The notes below the pieces were generated by a model. The model had not been told where the DNA came from, made no database searches, and saw only the letters and a list, made by a program, of their open reading frames with translations. A stretch of DNA of 64,000 nucleotides from Georgenia ruanii (GTDB lineage: Bacteria > Actinomycetota > Actinomycetes > Actinomycetales > Actinomycetaceae), in assembly GCF_009193175.1 (NCBI RefSeq), contig NZ_VUKE01000004.1:172777-236776 (forward strand), in the 5' to 3' direction. Made by a program: the position numbers and the translations under genes. Within the stretch, counting starts at the first letter, position 1; each line of letters starts with the position of its first letter. Positions 44,695 to 53,028 of the stretch are shown piece by piece.

Positions 44695-45678
44695 ATGACC
44701 ACGATCGCCAACGCGTTGCTGGGATTCCTGATGCACCTGCTCAGGGACCCGGACGCGGCGGAGAAGTTCCGGGAGGACCCCGACGGCGAGCTGCACCGGG
44801 CGGGACTGGACGACGTCCAGCCCGACGACGTCGACGCGGTGCTGCCGGTGGTGCTGGACTACGCGCCGATCCGGGTCGACACCTCGTTCGACCGCGGCCC
44901 CGACGCCGGCGGCAGCCGGGCCGGGGCCGGCCGCGAGGGTCGGCGCGACGGCGGCGGCCAGGACCACGACCGCGGCGACTGGGCCCACGGCCGCGACGAC
45001 GAACACGACTACGCCGTCCAGCAGCTGACGCACCTCGTCAACAGCTACGCACACGCCGCCACCGTGGACGACGGGGACACCGTCACGGACCAGGCGGTAC
45101 ACCACAACGTCTGGGCCGACGGCGGCGTCCTGCAGTGGTTCGACGACGACGCGCTCGCCGCCTCGGGCGACGGCGCCGTCGCCCCAGGTGACGTGGACGC
45201 GCACGGCTCCGCCGACAGCGCGACGACCGTCGGGGCTCACGACCCCGAGGTCGGCACCACCGACCTCGACCTCGAGGACTCGTTCTACGCCGACCACCCC
45301 ACCGACGCCTCGGACCACTCGGCGGACCTCACGGAGGACTCGTTCACCGCCGGCTCCACCCACTCTCCGGACCTCGACCTGACGGACGCGTTCACCGACC
45401 AGGCGACCGACGTCGATGTCGACCTCGAGGACTCCTTCACCCCGGACGACGGCGCGGACCTCAAGGACGCCGACGGGGACGCCTGGGACAGCTCCACCCA
45501 TGACGGCTCCGCGACGATCAGGGCCAACGAGGCGGGCACCACCGACCTCCCGGACGAGGTCGACATGCCCGACTCCCTCGACGGCCACGTCTCGGACGAC
45601 GTCGCCGGACACGACCTCGGCCCGGACACCGTCGTCGACGACCTCGGCCCGGACGGACTGGGCGACGTTCCCGGCTGA
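44695..45678 (+). CDS. IniB N-terminal domain protein 2 with acidic repeat tail
   Basis: 327 residues, paralogue of the preceding gene. The N-terminal domain is ANALLGFLMHLLRDPDAAEKFREDPDGELHRAGL. The Ala-rich and His-rich insert is replaced by a shorter Gly/Arg/Asp stretch. The core is conserved: LTHLVNS, DTVTDQAVHHNVWADGGVLQWFDDDAL and ASGDGAVAPGD. The tail again repeats D-S/A-F-x-x-D units (LEDSFYAD, TEDSFTAG, TDAFTDQ, LEDSFTPD) and is strongly acidic, ending with DDLGPD repeats. No export signal is seen, so it is probably cytosolic or at the inner face of the membrane with the dynamins that follow 90 bp downstream. Confidence 0.84.
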   Translation: MTTIANALLGFLMHLLRDPDAAEKFREDPDGELHRAGLDDVQPDDVDAVLPVVLDYAPIRVDTSFDRGPDAGGSRAGAGREGRRDGGGQDHDRGDWAHGRDDEHDYAVQQLTHLVNSYAHAATVDDGDTVTDQAVHHNVWADGGVLQWFDDDALAASGDGAVAPGDVDAHGSADSATTVGAHDPEVGTTDLDLEDSFYADHPTDASDHSADLTEDSFTAGSTHSPDLDLTDAFTDQATDVDVDLEDSFTPDDGADLKDADGDAWDSSTHDGSATIRANEAGTTDLPDEVDMPDSLDGHVSDDVAGHDLGPDTVVDDLGPDGLGDVPG

Positions 45679-45768
45679 CCACCGCTCACCGGGCCACCTC
45701 GCGAGGGATTCCGGCCCCCGCGCATCGGCCCTGTGGTGCGATAGGTCCTCACGCCCGAGGGAGGGACC

Positions 45769-47610
45769 GTGGCAGATCTGGTCACGCTGGTCGATCAGTC
45801 GATCGCGCTGGTGCGCGACGGGGAACGCGCGGACCTACGCCGCCGCCTGGAGCAGACCCGGCGCCGGCTGCTCGACCCGACGATCCGCGTCTTCGTCGTC
45901 GGCGAGTTCAAGCAGGGCAAGAGCATGCTCATCAACGCCCTCGTCGGCGCGCCGGCGTGCCCGGTGGACGACGACGTCGCGACGGCGGTGCCCACCGTGG
46001 TCCGGCACGGCGAGCAGCCCACCGCGGCGGTGCTGCTCGCCGGCGGGGGAGAGGACGCCGCCGCCGAGCGGCGGCCGGTGCCGCTGGAGGACCTGCCCCG
46101 GTTCGTCACCGAGGCCGGCAACCCGGGCAACACCAAGCGGCTGGTCGGGGCCGAGGTCACGCTGCCGCGGGCGGTGCTGGCCGGCGGGCTGGCCCTCGTC
46201 GACTCCCCGGGGGTGGGCGGCCTGGACTCGGCCCACGCCCTGACCACCCTGACCGCGCTGCCCGCGGCGGACGCCGTGCTGGTCGTCTCCGACGCCTCCC
46301 AGGAGTACACCGAGCCGGAGATGCATTTCCTGCGCCAGGCGATGCGGGTGTGCCCCAACGTCGCCGCGGTGCTGTCGAAGACGGACCTGTACCCGCAGTG
46401 GCGGCGCGTGGCGGACCTCGACCGCGGCCACCTCGCCCGGGTTGCGGCCGACATCCCGCTCTTCCCGATCTCCTCGGTGCTGCGGCTGCACGCCGGCCAG
46501 CTCGGCGACCAGGAGCTCAACGCCGAGTCGGGCTTCCCCGCGCTGGTGGCCTACCTGCGCCGGGAGATCGTCGGCCAGGCCGAACGGCTCCAGCGCCGCT
46601 CGGTGGCGCACGACCTGGCCTCCACCGCCGAGCACCTGCGCCTGGCGCTGAGCGCCGAGCTCTCCGCCCTGCAGGACCCCGAGCGCACCCCGCAGCTGCT
46701 CGCCGAGCTCGAGGTGGCCAAGGACCGCGCCGACGAGCAGCGCAAGCGTTCGGCCCGCTGGCAGGTGACGCTCAACGACGGCATGGCCGACCTCATCGCC
46801 GACATGGACTACGACCTGCGCGACCGGCTGCGCGCCGTTCAGCGTGAGGCCGAGCAGGCCATCGACGCCGGCGACCCCGGGCCGGTGTGGGACCAGTTCG
46901 CCGACTGGCTCGACCAGCGGGTGGCCTCGGCGGTGTCCGAGACGTTCGTGTGGACCGCCGAGCGGTCGCAGTGGCTCGCCGAGCAGGTCGGCGGCCTGTT
47001 CGCGGAGGACGACGTGAACCTGCCGCGGCTGCAGGTCGAGGACACCGACGACGTCCTCGAGCCCGTCGCCCCCGTGCCCGACCTCGACCCCGGGCACGTC
47101 TCGGCGGTGCAGAAGATCCTCATCGGCATGCGCGGCTCCTACGGCGGGGTGCTGATGTTCGGCCTGCTCACCGGGATCGCCGGGCTGTCCCTGATCAACC
47201 CCATCTCGGTGGGCGCCGGGGTGCTGCTGGGCGGGAAGGTCTACCGCGACGACAGGGAGAACCGGCTGAAGCGGCGCCAGGCCGAGGCCAAGAGCATCGT
47301 GCGCCGCCAGATCGACGACGTGACCTTCCAGGTCGGCAAGCAGCTGCGGGACCGGCTGCGGGTGGTCCAGCGGGCCATTCGCGACCACTTCACCGAGATC
47401 GCCGAGGAGCACCACCGCTCCCTGACCGACTCGGTGCTCGTGGCCCAGCGTGCCGCCACGGTCTTCACCGCCGAGCGCGAGCAGCGGATGAAGAAGCGGC
47501 AGGCGGAGCTGGCGCGGGTGGAGGGGCTGCGCCGGCGCGCCGAGACGCTGGGCCGGGAGGCGGCGCCGGCGGGCGATGCACCATCGGACGCTGGTGCGGT
47601 GGTGCCGTGA
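45769..47610 (+). CDS. Dynamin-like GTPase, IniA-type
   Basis: 613 residues. G1 GEFKQGKSMLINALVG (about 44-59), G3 DSPGVGGLDS (about 144), G4 as SKTDLY (about 202). Helical stalk regions follow, with a hydrophobic hairpin about residues 455-490 (GVLMFGLLTGIAGLSLINPISVGAGVLLGG) as the probable membrane insertion or paddle, then a coiled C-terminal helix (EREQRMKKRQAELARVEGLRRRAE). Mycobacterial IniA is a membrane-fission dynamin. GTG start after GAGGGAGGGA. Coupled to the second dynamin by a GTGA overlap; bacterial dynamins often act as such pairs. Confidence 0.9.
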   Translation: MADLVTLVDQSIALVRDGERADLRRRLEQTRRRLLDPTIRVFVVGEFKQGKSMLINALVGAPACPVDDDVATAVPTVVRHGEQPTAAVLLAGGGEDAAAERRPVPLEDLPRFVTEAGNPGNTKRLVGAEVTLPRAVLAGGLALVDSPGVGGLDSAHALTTLTALPAADAVLVVSDASQEYTEPEMHFLRQAMRVCPNVAAVLSKTDLYPQWRRVADLDRGHLARVAADIPLFPISSVLRLHAGQLGDQELNAESGFPALVAYLRREIVGQAERLQRRSVAHDLASTAEHLRLALSAELSALQDPERTPQLLAELEVAKDRADEQRKRSARWQVTLNDGMADLIADMDYDLRDRLRAVQREAEQAIDAGDPGPVWDQFADWLDQRVASAVSETFVWTAERSQWLAEQVGGLFAEDDVNLPRLQVEDTDDVLEPVAPVPDLDPGHVSAVQKILIGMRGSYGGVLMFGLLTGIAGLSLINPISVGAGVLLGGKVYRDDRENRLKRRQAEAKSIVRRQIDDVTFQVGKQLRDRLRVVQRAIRDHFTEIAEEHHRSLTDSVLVAQRAATVFTAEREQRMKKRQAELARVEGLRRRAETLGREAAPAGDAPSDAGAVVP

Positions 47611-49214
47611 GCACGGACGACGCCGTCCGCCGCCTGCTGCGCGACGCCCTCGAGGTCTACGGCGAGGACCCGGAGGCCGCCGCGTTGCTGCGCGGCTACA
47701 CCGAGCGGCTCGACGGACCGTTGCGGGTCGCCGTCGCCGGCATGGTCAAGGCGGGCAAGTCCACCCTTCTCAACGCCGTCCTCGGGGAGGAGCTCGCCCC
47801 CACCGACACCGGCGAGTGCACGCGCGTGGTGACGTGGTACCGCCACGGGCCCGTCCCGCGGGTCACGCTGCACCCCGTCGCCGGCGAGCCGCGCCAGCTC
47901 CCGGTGCGCCGGGTGGACGGGCGCCTCCGGCTGGACCTCGGCGGCCTCCCGGCGGAGGCGGTGGCCCGGCTCGTCGTGGACTGGCCGACGACGAGCCTGC
48001 GCGAGCTGACCCTCATCGACACCCCGGGCATCGCCTCGCTCTCGACCGACGTCTCGGCCCGGGCGACGGCGTTCCTCACCCCCGACGACGCGCCGTCGGA
48101 GGCCGACGCCGTCGTCTACCTCCTGCGGCACCTGCACGGCTCGGACATCCACTTCCTCGAGTCCTTCCGGGACGCTGCGGCGGGCCGCTCGGGCACGGTC
48201 AACGCCCTGGCGGTGCTCTCCCGGGCGGACGAGGTGGGCGCCGGGCGGCTCGACACGATGGTCTCCGCCTGGGACGTCGCCGCCCGCTACCGGGAGGACC
48301 CGGTGCTGCGGCGGCTCGCGCTGGCGGTGGTGCCCGTCGCGGGGCTGCTCGCCCAGAGCGCCCGGACCCTGCGCCAGGCCGAGTTCAGCGCGCTGCGCGC
48401 CCTCGCGGGCCTGCCGCGGGAGGAGCGCGAGCGGCTGCTCCTGTCGGCCGACCGGTTCGCCCACGCCGCCGGCGCCCCGGTGGACCCGGAGGTGCGCGCG
48501 GCGCTGCTCGAGCGCTTCGGGATGTTCGGGCTGCGCCTGGCCATGGTGCTGATCCGCAGCGGCATCGACGACCCCACCGAGCTCGCCCGCGACCTGGCCC
48601 GCCGCAGCGGGCTCGGGGAGCTGCAGCGCCTGCTCGACGGGCAGTTCCAGGCCCGCGCGGCCCAGCTCAAGGCGCGGACGACGCTGGTGGGCCTGGAGGC
48701 GCTGCTGCGCGAGCGGCCCCGGGCGGGCGCCGAACGGCTCGCCGCCGAGGTCGAGCGGGTGCAGGCCGGGGCGCACGAGTTCCGCGAGCTGCGGCTGCTC
48801 GCGGCCGCCCGCACGTCCGGGCTGCCGGTGCCGGCCGCGCTCGGGGCGGAGGCCGAGCGCCTGGTGGGCGGGGCGGGGGTCGGCGCCGCGCGCCGGCTGG
48901 GGCTTGCCGACGACGCCGCGCCGGCGGACGTGCGCGAGCACGCGCTCGCCGCCCTGCGCCGCTGGCGGACGTTGGCTGCCAGCCCGCTGACGGACCGGGC
49001 AACGGCCGCGGTGTGTGAGGTGGTGGCGCGCAGCTGCGAGGGTCTGGTGGCCGCGGCCGGCGGGGTGGAGCGTCAGCGGCTGGTGCTGCGGGCGGAGCCC
49101 GCGGGGAGGGGGCGTCCCGCTGGCGCGCGGACGGCGGACACGGCAGCGGGGCCGGTCACGCCCGGGACGCCGGCTCCGCGCGGAACCAGCGCGTCGCCGA
49201 GGGCGCGAGGCTGA
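47607..49214 (+). CDS. Dynamin-like GTPase, IniC-type
   Basis: 535 residues. G1 GMVKAGKSTLLNAVLGEE (about 43-60), a Thr-containing switch I (GECTRVVTWYRHG), G3 DTPGIASLS (about 137) and G4-like SRADEVG (about 205). The remainder is alpha-helical without a clear membrane hairpin, and the last ~40 residues are a Gly/Ala/Pro/Arg tail. The GTG overlaps the stop of the IniA-type gene, so equal amounts are expected. Its 3' end overlaps the convergent membrane-protein gene by 59 bp. Confidence 0.88.
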   Translation: MSTDDAVRRLLRDALEVYGEDPEAAALLRGYTERLDGPLRVAVAGMVKAGKSTLLNAVLGEELAPTDTGECTRVVTWYRHGPVPRVTLHPVAGEPRQLPVRRVDGRLRLDLGGLPAEAVARLVVDWPTTSLRELTLIDTPGIASLSTDVSARATAFLTPDDAPSEADAVVYLLRHLHGSDIHFLESFRDAAAGRSGTVNALAVLSRADEVGAGRLDTMVSAWDVAARYREDPVLRRLALAVVPVAGLLAQSARTLRQAEFSALRALAGLPREERERLLLSADRFAHAAGAPVDPEVRAALLERFGMFGLRLAMVLIRSGIDDPTELARDLARRSGLGELQRLLDGQFQARAAQLKARTTLVGLEALLRERPRAGAERLAAEVERVQAGAHEFRELRLLAAARTSGLPVPAALGAEAERLVGGAGVGAARRLGLADDAAPADVREHALAALRRWRTLAASPLTDRATAAVCEVVARSCEGLVAAAGGVERQRLVLRAEPAGRGRPAGARTADTAAGPVTPGTPAPRGTSASPRARG

Positions 49215-50124
49215 CGATCCAGGCCGCCGCGGCCAGCAGCAGCTGGGCGACCAGCGGCCAGCGCACCCCGGCACCGGCCGTTCCGGGCGCGGCGAGGTAG
49301 GCGTCGGCGAGGACCATGACGGCGGCGTGGACGACGAGCACGACCAGCAGGGCGATGCGCGCCCACGCGCGCCGGCCCATCATCGTCCGCAGCAGCAGCG
49401 CCTCGACGACGATGACCAGCAGCACCGCCGCGAGGGAGCCCCAGAAGATCAGCCGCCCGAGCGACTCGAGGGAGGCCGGGTCCCGGGTGGGGTCGAGCTC
49501 GGTCACCAGCTCGGTCAGCCGCTGCTGACCGGCGGTCCGGTCCACCCAGGCGAAGCCGACCGCCACCAGGCCGGCGACGAAGCTCAGCAGCCACAGGGTG
49601 CGGCTGGTGAGGATCGAGCGCGGCGGCGGGATCCGTCGGCGCACCGGGGCGGGGGTCTCCGCCGAGAGCGGCGGACGCGGCGGCGGGCCGGAGCGCTGGG
49701 CCGGGCGCTTGGTGAGCGGCTCGGTCGGTGCCGCACCGCCGGTGTCGGGCGGGGTGGTCGGAGCGGGCTGGGGCGTCGGTGCGGTGGAGGCCGGCGGCGT
49801 CGTCGCGGCGCCGGACGGCGCGGTCGGCGCCGGGCTCGTCGCCGGCGTCACCGGGACACCGAACCCGGGCGTCGGTCCCGAGGGGGCCGAGCCCGGCGGC
49901 TGCACCCCGGACGGGCGGACCGGCGCGCGGCGGGTGCCCCCGGGCGGGGTGGTCGCCCCTCGCTGGGTGCCGCCGGGCGGGGTGGCGGGCGCCGGGCGAG
50001 CCTCCTCAGCCGCGGGACGGGTCTCCTCGGCGGGGCCGGGAGCTGGCCCCGGCGCCCGGTGACGCCCGGACCGGCGCCGCGTGACGCCGTCGGCGGCCTC
50101 GTCAGGGGTGCGCTCCTGCGACAT
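49156..50124 (-). CDS. Pro-rich, four-helix membrane protein of unknown function
   Basis: 322 residues. The N-terminal 170 residues are disordered and rich in Pro, Thr, Ala and Gly (repeated TPPGGT). The C-terminal half has four membrane helices: TLWLLSFVAGLVAVGFAW, LIFWGSLAAVLLVIVVEALLL, IALLVVLVVHAAVMVLADAYL and WPLVAQLLLAAAAWIVSLA. A segment between helices 1 and 2 (QQRLTELVTELDPTRDPASL) is predicted outside. Its 3' end overlaps the dynamin gene on the other strand. No known family recognised; because of position it may belong functionally to the dynamin module, but that is inference. Confidence 0.75.
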   Translation of the reverse strand: MSQERTPDEAADGVTRRRSGRHRAPGPAPGPAEETRPAAEEARPAPATPPGGTQRGATTPPGGTRRAPVRPSGVQPPGSAPSGPTPGFGVPVTPATSPAPTAPSGAATTPPASTAPTPQPAPTTPPDTGGAAPTEPLTKRPAQRSGPPPRPPLSAETPAPVRRRIPPPRSILTSRTLWLLSFVAGLVAVGFAWVDRTAGQQRLTELVTELDPTRDPASLESLGRLIFWGSLAAVLLVIVVEALLLRTMMGRRAWARIALLVVLVVHAAVMVLADAYLAAPGTAGAGVRWPLVAQLLLAAAAWIVSLAPSATRWFRAEPASRA

Positions 50125-50156
50125 GATCGCAATCTAATCGCCGCCTGCGCGGACCG

Positions 50157-50253
50157 CCCCAGGATCGGGGGCGGGCCGCCCAGCCCAGGATCGGGATGCG
50201 TCGTCCAGCCGGGATCGCCCCGGCCGGCCCAGCCCGGGATCGCGCCGGCCGCC
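50157..50253. repeat. Degenerate ~24-bp tandem repeat
   Basis: About four imperfect copies share a core close to CAGCCCGGGATCG (CCAGGATCGGG, CAGCCCAGGATCG, CAGCCGGGATCG, CAGCCCGGGATCG) at 23-27 bp spacing. It lies between the DUF885 stop and the membrane-protein start. Confidence 0.7.
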
Positions 50254-50259
50254 CGTGAT

Positions 50260-51969
50260 TCAGACCAACGCCTCGCGCAGCACGTCCAGGCCCACCGAGC
50301 CGACGTCGAGCGCGCGGCGGTGGAACGCCTTGAGGTCGAAGACTGCGCCGTCGCGCTCGGCGGCGGCGCGGGCGTCGTCGCGGATCTCCTCCCACAGCCG
50401 CTGGCCGATCTTGTAGCTCGGCGCCTGGCCGGGCCAGCCGAGGTAGCGGTCGAGCTCGAAGGCCAGGAAGCCCTCGGCCATGTTGGCGTTGGCGGTGAGG
50501 AACGGCCAGGCTTTGGCGGCGTCCCAGGTGCCCCCGCCCCACTGCTCGGGGGCGGGCTTGCCCAGGTGGACGCCGATGTCGAGGACCACGCGGGCGGCGC
50601 GCAGACGCTGCCCGTCGAGCATGCCCATGCGGTCGCCGGGGTCGTCGAGGAAGCCGAGGTCGGCCATGAGCCGCTCGGCGTACAGGGCCCAGCCCTCGCC
50701 GTGCCCGCTGACCCACGAGGCCATCCGGCGCCACATGTTCAGCAGGTCGGCGCGGTAGACGGTCTGCCCGATCTGCAGGTGATGGCCCGGCACGCCCTCG
50801 TGGTAGACGGTGGTCTTCTCGCGCCAGGTGGCGAAGTCGGTGACGCCCGGCGGCACGGACCACCACATGCGGCCCGGGCGGGAGAAGTCCGCGGAGGGGC
50901 CGGTGTAGTAGATCCCGCCGGACTGCGTCGGGGCGATGCGGCACTCCAGGCGCCGCACCGGGTCGGGGATGTCGAACTGGGTGCCCGCCAGGGCGGCGAC
51001 GGCGGCGTCGGAGGTGGCCTGCATCCACTCCCGGAGGGCCGCGGTGCCCTTGAGCATCCGGGCGGGGTCGCGGTCGAGGCGGTCCATGGCCTCGCGGATG
51101 TCGGTGCCGGGGCCATAGAGCTGGTCGGCGACGGCCTGCTGCTCGGCGACCACGCGGGCCAGCTCGTCCAGCCCCCACGCGTACGTCTCGTCCAGGTCGA
51201 CGACGGCGCCGAGGAAGTACCGCGACCACAGCGCGTAGCGCTCGCGGCCGACGGCGTCCGCCTGCGGGGCGGCGGGGGCGATCTCCTCGCGCAGCACCGC
51301 AGCGAGCTCGGCGTAGGCCTGGCGGGCGGCGCGGGCGCCGTCGTCGAGCGCGGCGGCCAGGGGACCGGAGGGCGCGGCGTCGTCGGGCAGGGCGGTGCGG
51401 GTGAAGGTGGTGAAGAAGGAGGTCGTGCCCTCGGCGAGCTCGTCCGCCTGCTTGATGCAGGCCTCGACCTGCCGGATGGCGGCGACCTGGCCGCGGTCCC
51501 GGGCGGTGCGCAGCGACTCCGCGTAGCCGGCGAGGGCGGCGGGGACGGCGCCGAGACGCTGGGCGATGGTCTCCCAGTCGGCGGTGGTCGCCGTCGGCAT
51601 GAGGTCGAAGACGTCCCGGACGGCCTGGACGGGCGAGGCGATGACGTTGAGCTCGCGGGTCAGCTCGCCGGCGTCGGCCAGCTCGACGGCGAGGCCGAGG
51701 CGCTCGCCCATCGCGGCGTGGGTGACGCGGTCGATCTCGTCGGCCGGGGTGAGCCGTGCGAGCTCGGCGAGCGTGGCCCGGGCGAGGTCGGCGCGGGCGG
51801 CGGTGCCGGCGGGGGAGAGGTCCGGCATCTCGGTGTCGTGGCCGGGCAGGCCGAGGTTGGTGGCCTCGAGCGGGTCGAGGGCGACGCTGCGCTCGACGTA
51901 GGCGTCCGCGAGGGCGTCCGTGGGCGTGGGCCGGCGAACGGTGGTGGTGGGCTGGCGGGTTTCGGTCAC
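50260..51969 (-). CDS. DUF885 family metallopeptidase-like protein
   Basis: 569 residues, usual length for DUF885, a family related to zinc carboxypeptidase-like enzymes. The catalytic-type motif YHEGVPGHHLQIGQ lies at about residues 393-406, followed by WVSGHGEGWALYAERLMADLGF with the distal Glu/His. Other conserved segments are GIYYTGPSADFSRPGRMWWSVPP and WPFLTANANMAEGFLAFELDRYLGWPGQAPSYKIG. No signal peptide, so it is cytosolic. The GTG overlaps the stop of the upstream quinone oxidoreductase by 4 bp. Substrate unknown, probably short peptides. Confidence 0.9.
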   Translation of the reverse strand: MTETRQPTTTVRRPTPTDALADAYVERSVALDPLEATNLGLPGHDTEMPDLSPAGTAARADLARATLAELARLTPADEIDRVTHAAMGERLGLAVELADAGELTRELNVIASPVQAVRDVFDLMPTATTADWETIAQRLGAVPAALAGYAESLRTARDRGQVAAIRQVEACIKQADELAEGTTSFFTTFTRTALPDDAAPSGPLAAALDDGARAARQAYAELAAVLREEIAPAAPQADAVGRERYALWSRYFLGAVVDLDETYAWGLDELARVVAEQQAVADQLYGPGTDIREAMDRLDRDPARMLKGTAALREWMQATSDAAVAALAGTQFDIPDPVRRLECRIAPTQSGGIYYTGPSADFSRPGRMWWSVPPGVTDFATWREKTTVYHEGVPGHHLQIGQTVYRADLLNMWRRMASWVSGHGEGWALYAERLMADLGFLDDPGDRMGMLDGQRLRAARVVLDIGVHLGKPAPEQWGGGTWDAAKAWPFLTANANMAEGFLAFELDRYLGWPGQAPSYKIGQRLWEEIRDDARAAAERDGAVFDLKAFHRRALDVGSVGLDVLREALV

Positions 51970-52994
51970 CCGGCCGAGCCTAGCGGCCGGCCCCCGAGCG
52001 CCCGCCGGGATTGCCCGGCCTGCTGGCGGACCAGGACGACCTTGCCCAGCGCCCGGCGCGCCTCGAGGTCCGCGTGCGCGCAGGCGGCCTCGGCCAAGGG
52101 ATAGGTCGTGACGAGCGGGCGCCACGCGCCGGCGCCGACCCGGTCCAGCGCGCGGGCGGCGAGCCCCCGGATCCCGCCGGGCAGCGCCTGCATCCGCGGC
52201 CCGAGGCTCCAGCCGACGCTGATCGAGCGCGAGACGACGTCGGAAGTGTCGAAGCGGGTGGGCGCCCCGGCGGAGTAGCCGAACGTCACCAGGCGGCCGC
52301 CCGGGCGCAGGAGCTCCAGGGCACGCCGGCCCACGTCGCCGCCGACGCCGTCGTACACCAGCGTCACGCCGCCGGTGCCCGCCCGGACCGCCTCCGCCCA
52401 GCCGGGCTCGGTGTAGTCGGCGACGAGGTCGGCGCCCAGCGGGGTCAGCGCGGCCACCCGGTCCGGGCCGCCGGCCGCGGCGACCACGGTCGCGCCCGCC
52501 GCCTGCGCGCCCTGGACCAGCAGCCAGCCGAGCCCGCCGGCCGCGGAGGGGACCAGCACGACGTCGTCGGGCGTGGGCGGCTCGAGCTCGAGGACGCCCT
52601 GGGCGGTGCGGCCGGTGCCGACCGCGGCGACCGCAGCGGGGAACGGCACGTGGTCCGGCACCGGAAGCAGGGACCCGACGGCGGTGACCGCCTGCTCGGC
52701 GTACCCGCCCGGGACCATGCCGAGATGGGCGACGACCCGGCGGCCCAGCCAGGAGTCGCCGACCCCGGGGCCGACCCGGTCGACGACGCCGGCCACCTCG
52801 CGGCCGGGAATGGTGGGCAGCTCGGGGGCGGGCATCGGCCCGGGCTCGCCGCGGCGCAGGCTGGTGTCCAGGAGGTGCACCCCGCTGGCCTCGACCACCA
52901 CCCGCGCCTGGCCCGCGGCGGGCGTCAGGTCGGGCACCTCGTCGAGGACCAGGTTGGTGGGCGGACCGAACTCGTGAAGGCGTATCGCGCGCAT
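51966..52994 (-). CDS. Zinc-binding dehydrogenase / quinone oxidoreductase (MDR family)
   Basis: 342-residue medium-chain dehydrogenase without the structural or catalytic zinc cysteines, hence of the NADPH:quinone reductase type. The N-terminus MRAIRLHEFGPPTNLVLDEVPD and PGREVAGVVDRVGPGV are typical; the nucleotide motif is SAAGGLGWLLVQGAQAAG. C-terminal GKVVLVRQ closes the family fold. Starts at ATG; coupled to the DUF885 gene. Confidence 0.92.
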   Translation of the reverse strand: MRAIRLHEFGPPTNLVLDEVPDLTPAAGQARVVVEASGVHLLDTSLRRGEPGPMPAPELPTIPGREVAGVVDRVGPGVGDSWLGRRVVAHLGMVPGGYAEQAVTAVGSLLPVPDHVPFPAAVAAVGTGRTAQGVLELEPPTPDDVVLVPSAAGGLGWLLVQGAQAAGATVVAAAGGPDRVAALTPLGADLVADYTEPGWAEAVRAGTGGVTLVYDGVGGDVGRRALELLRPGGRLVTFGYSAGAPTRFDTSDVVSRSISVGWSLGPRMQALPGGIRGLAARALDRVGAGAWRPLVTTYPLAEAACAHADLEARRALGKVVLVRQQAGQSRRALGGRPLGSAG

Positions 52995-53028
52995 GGTGGC
53001 GATTGGACAAGGTAAAGCGCGGTTGAGG

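Noticed and set aside
43170..45700. His/Asp-rich repeats in the IniB-like genes as a CRISPR or DNA satellite
   Set aside because: The repeats keep reading frame and amino-acid pattern but not exact DNA sequence; no spacers.
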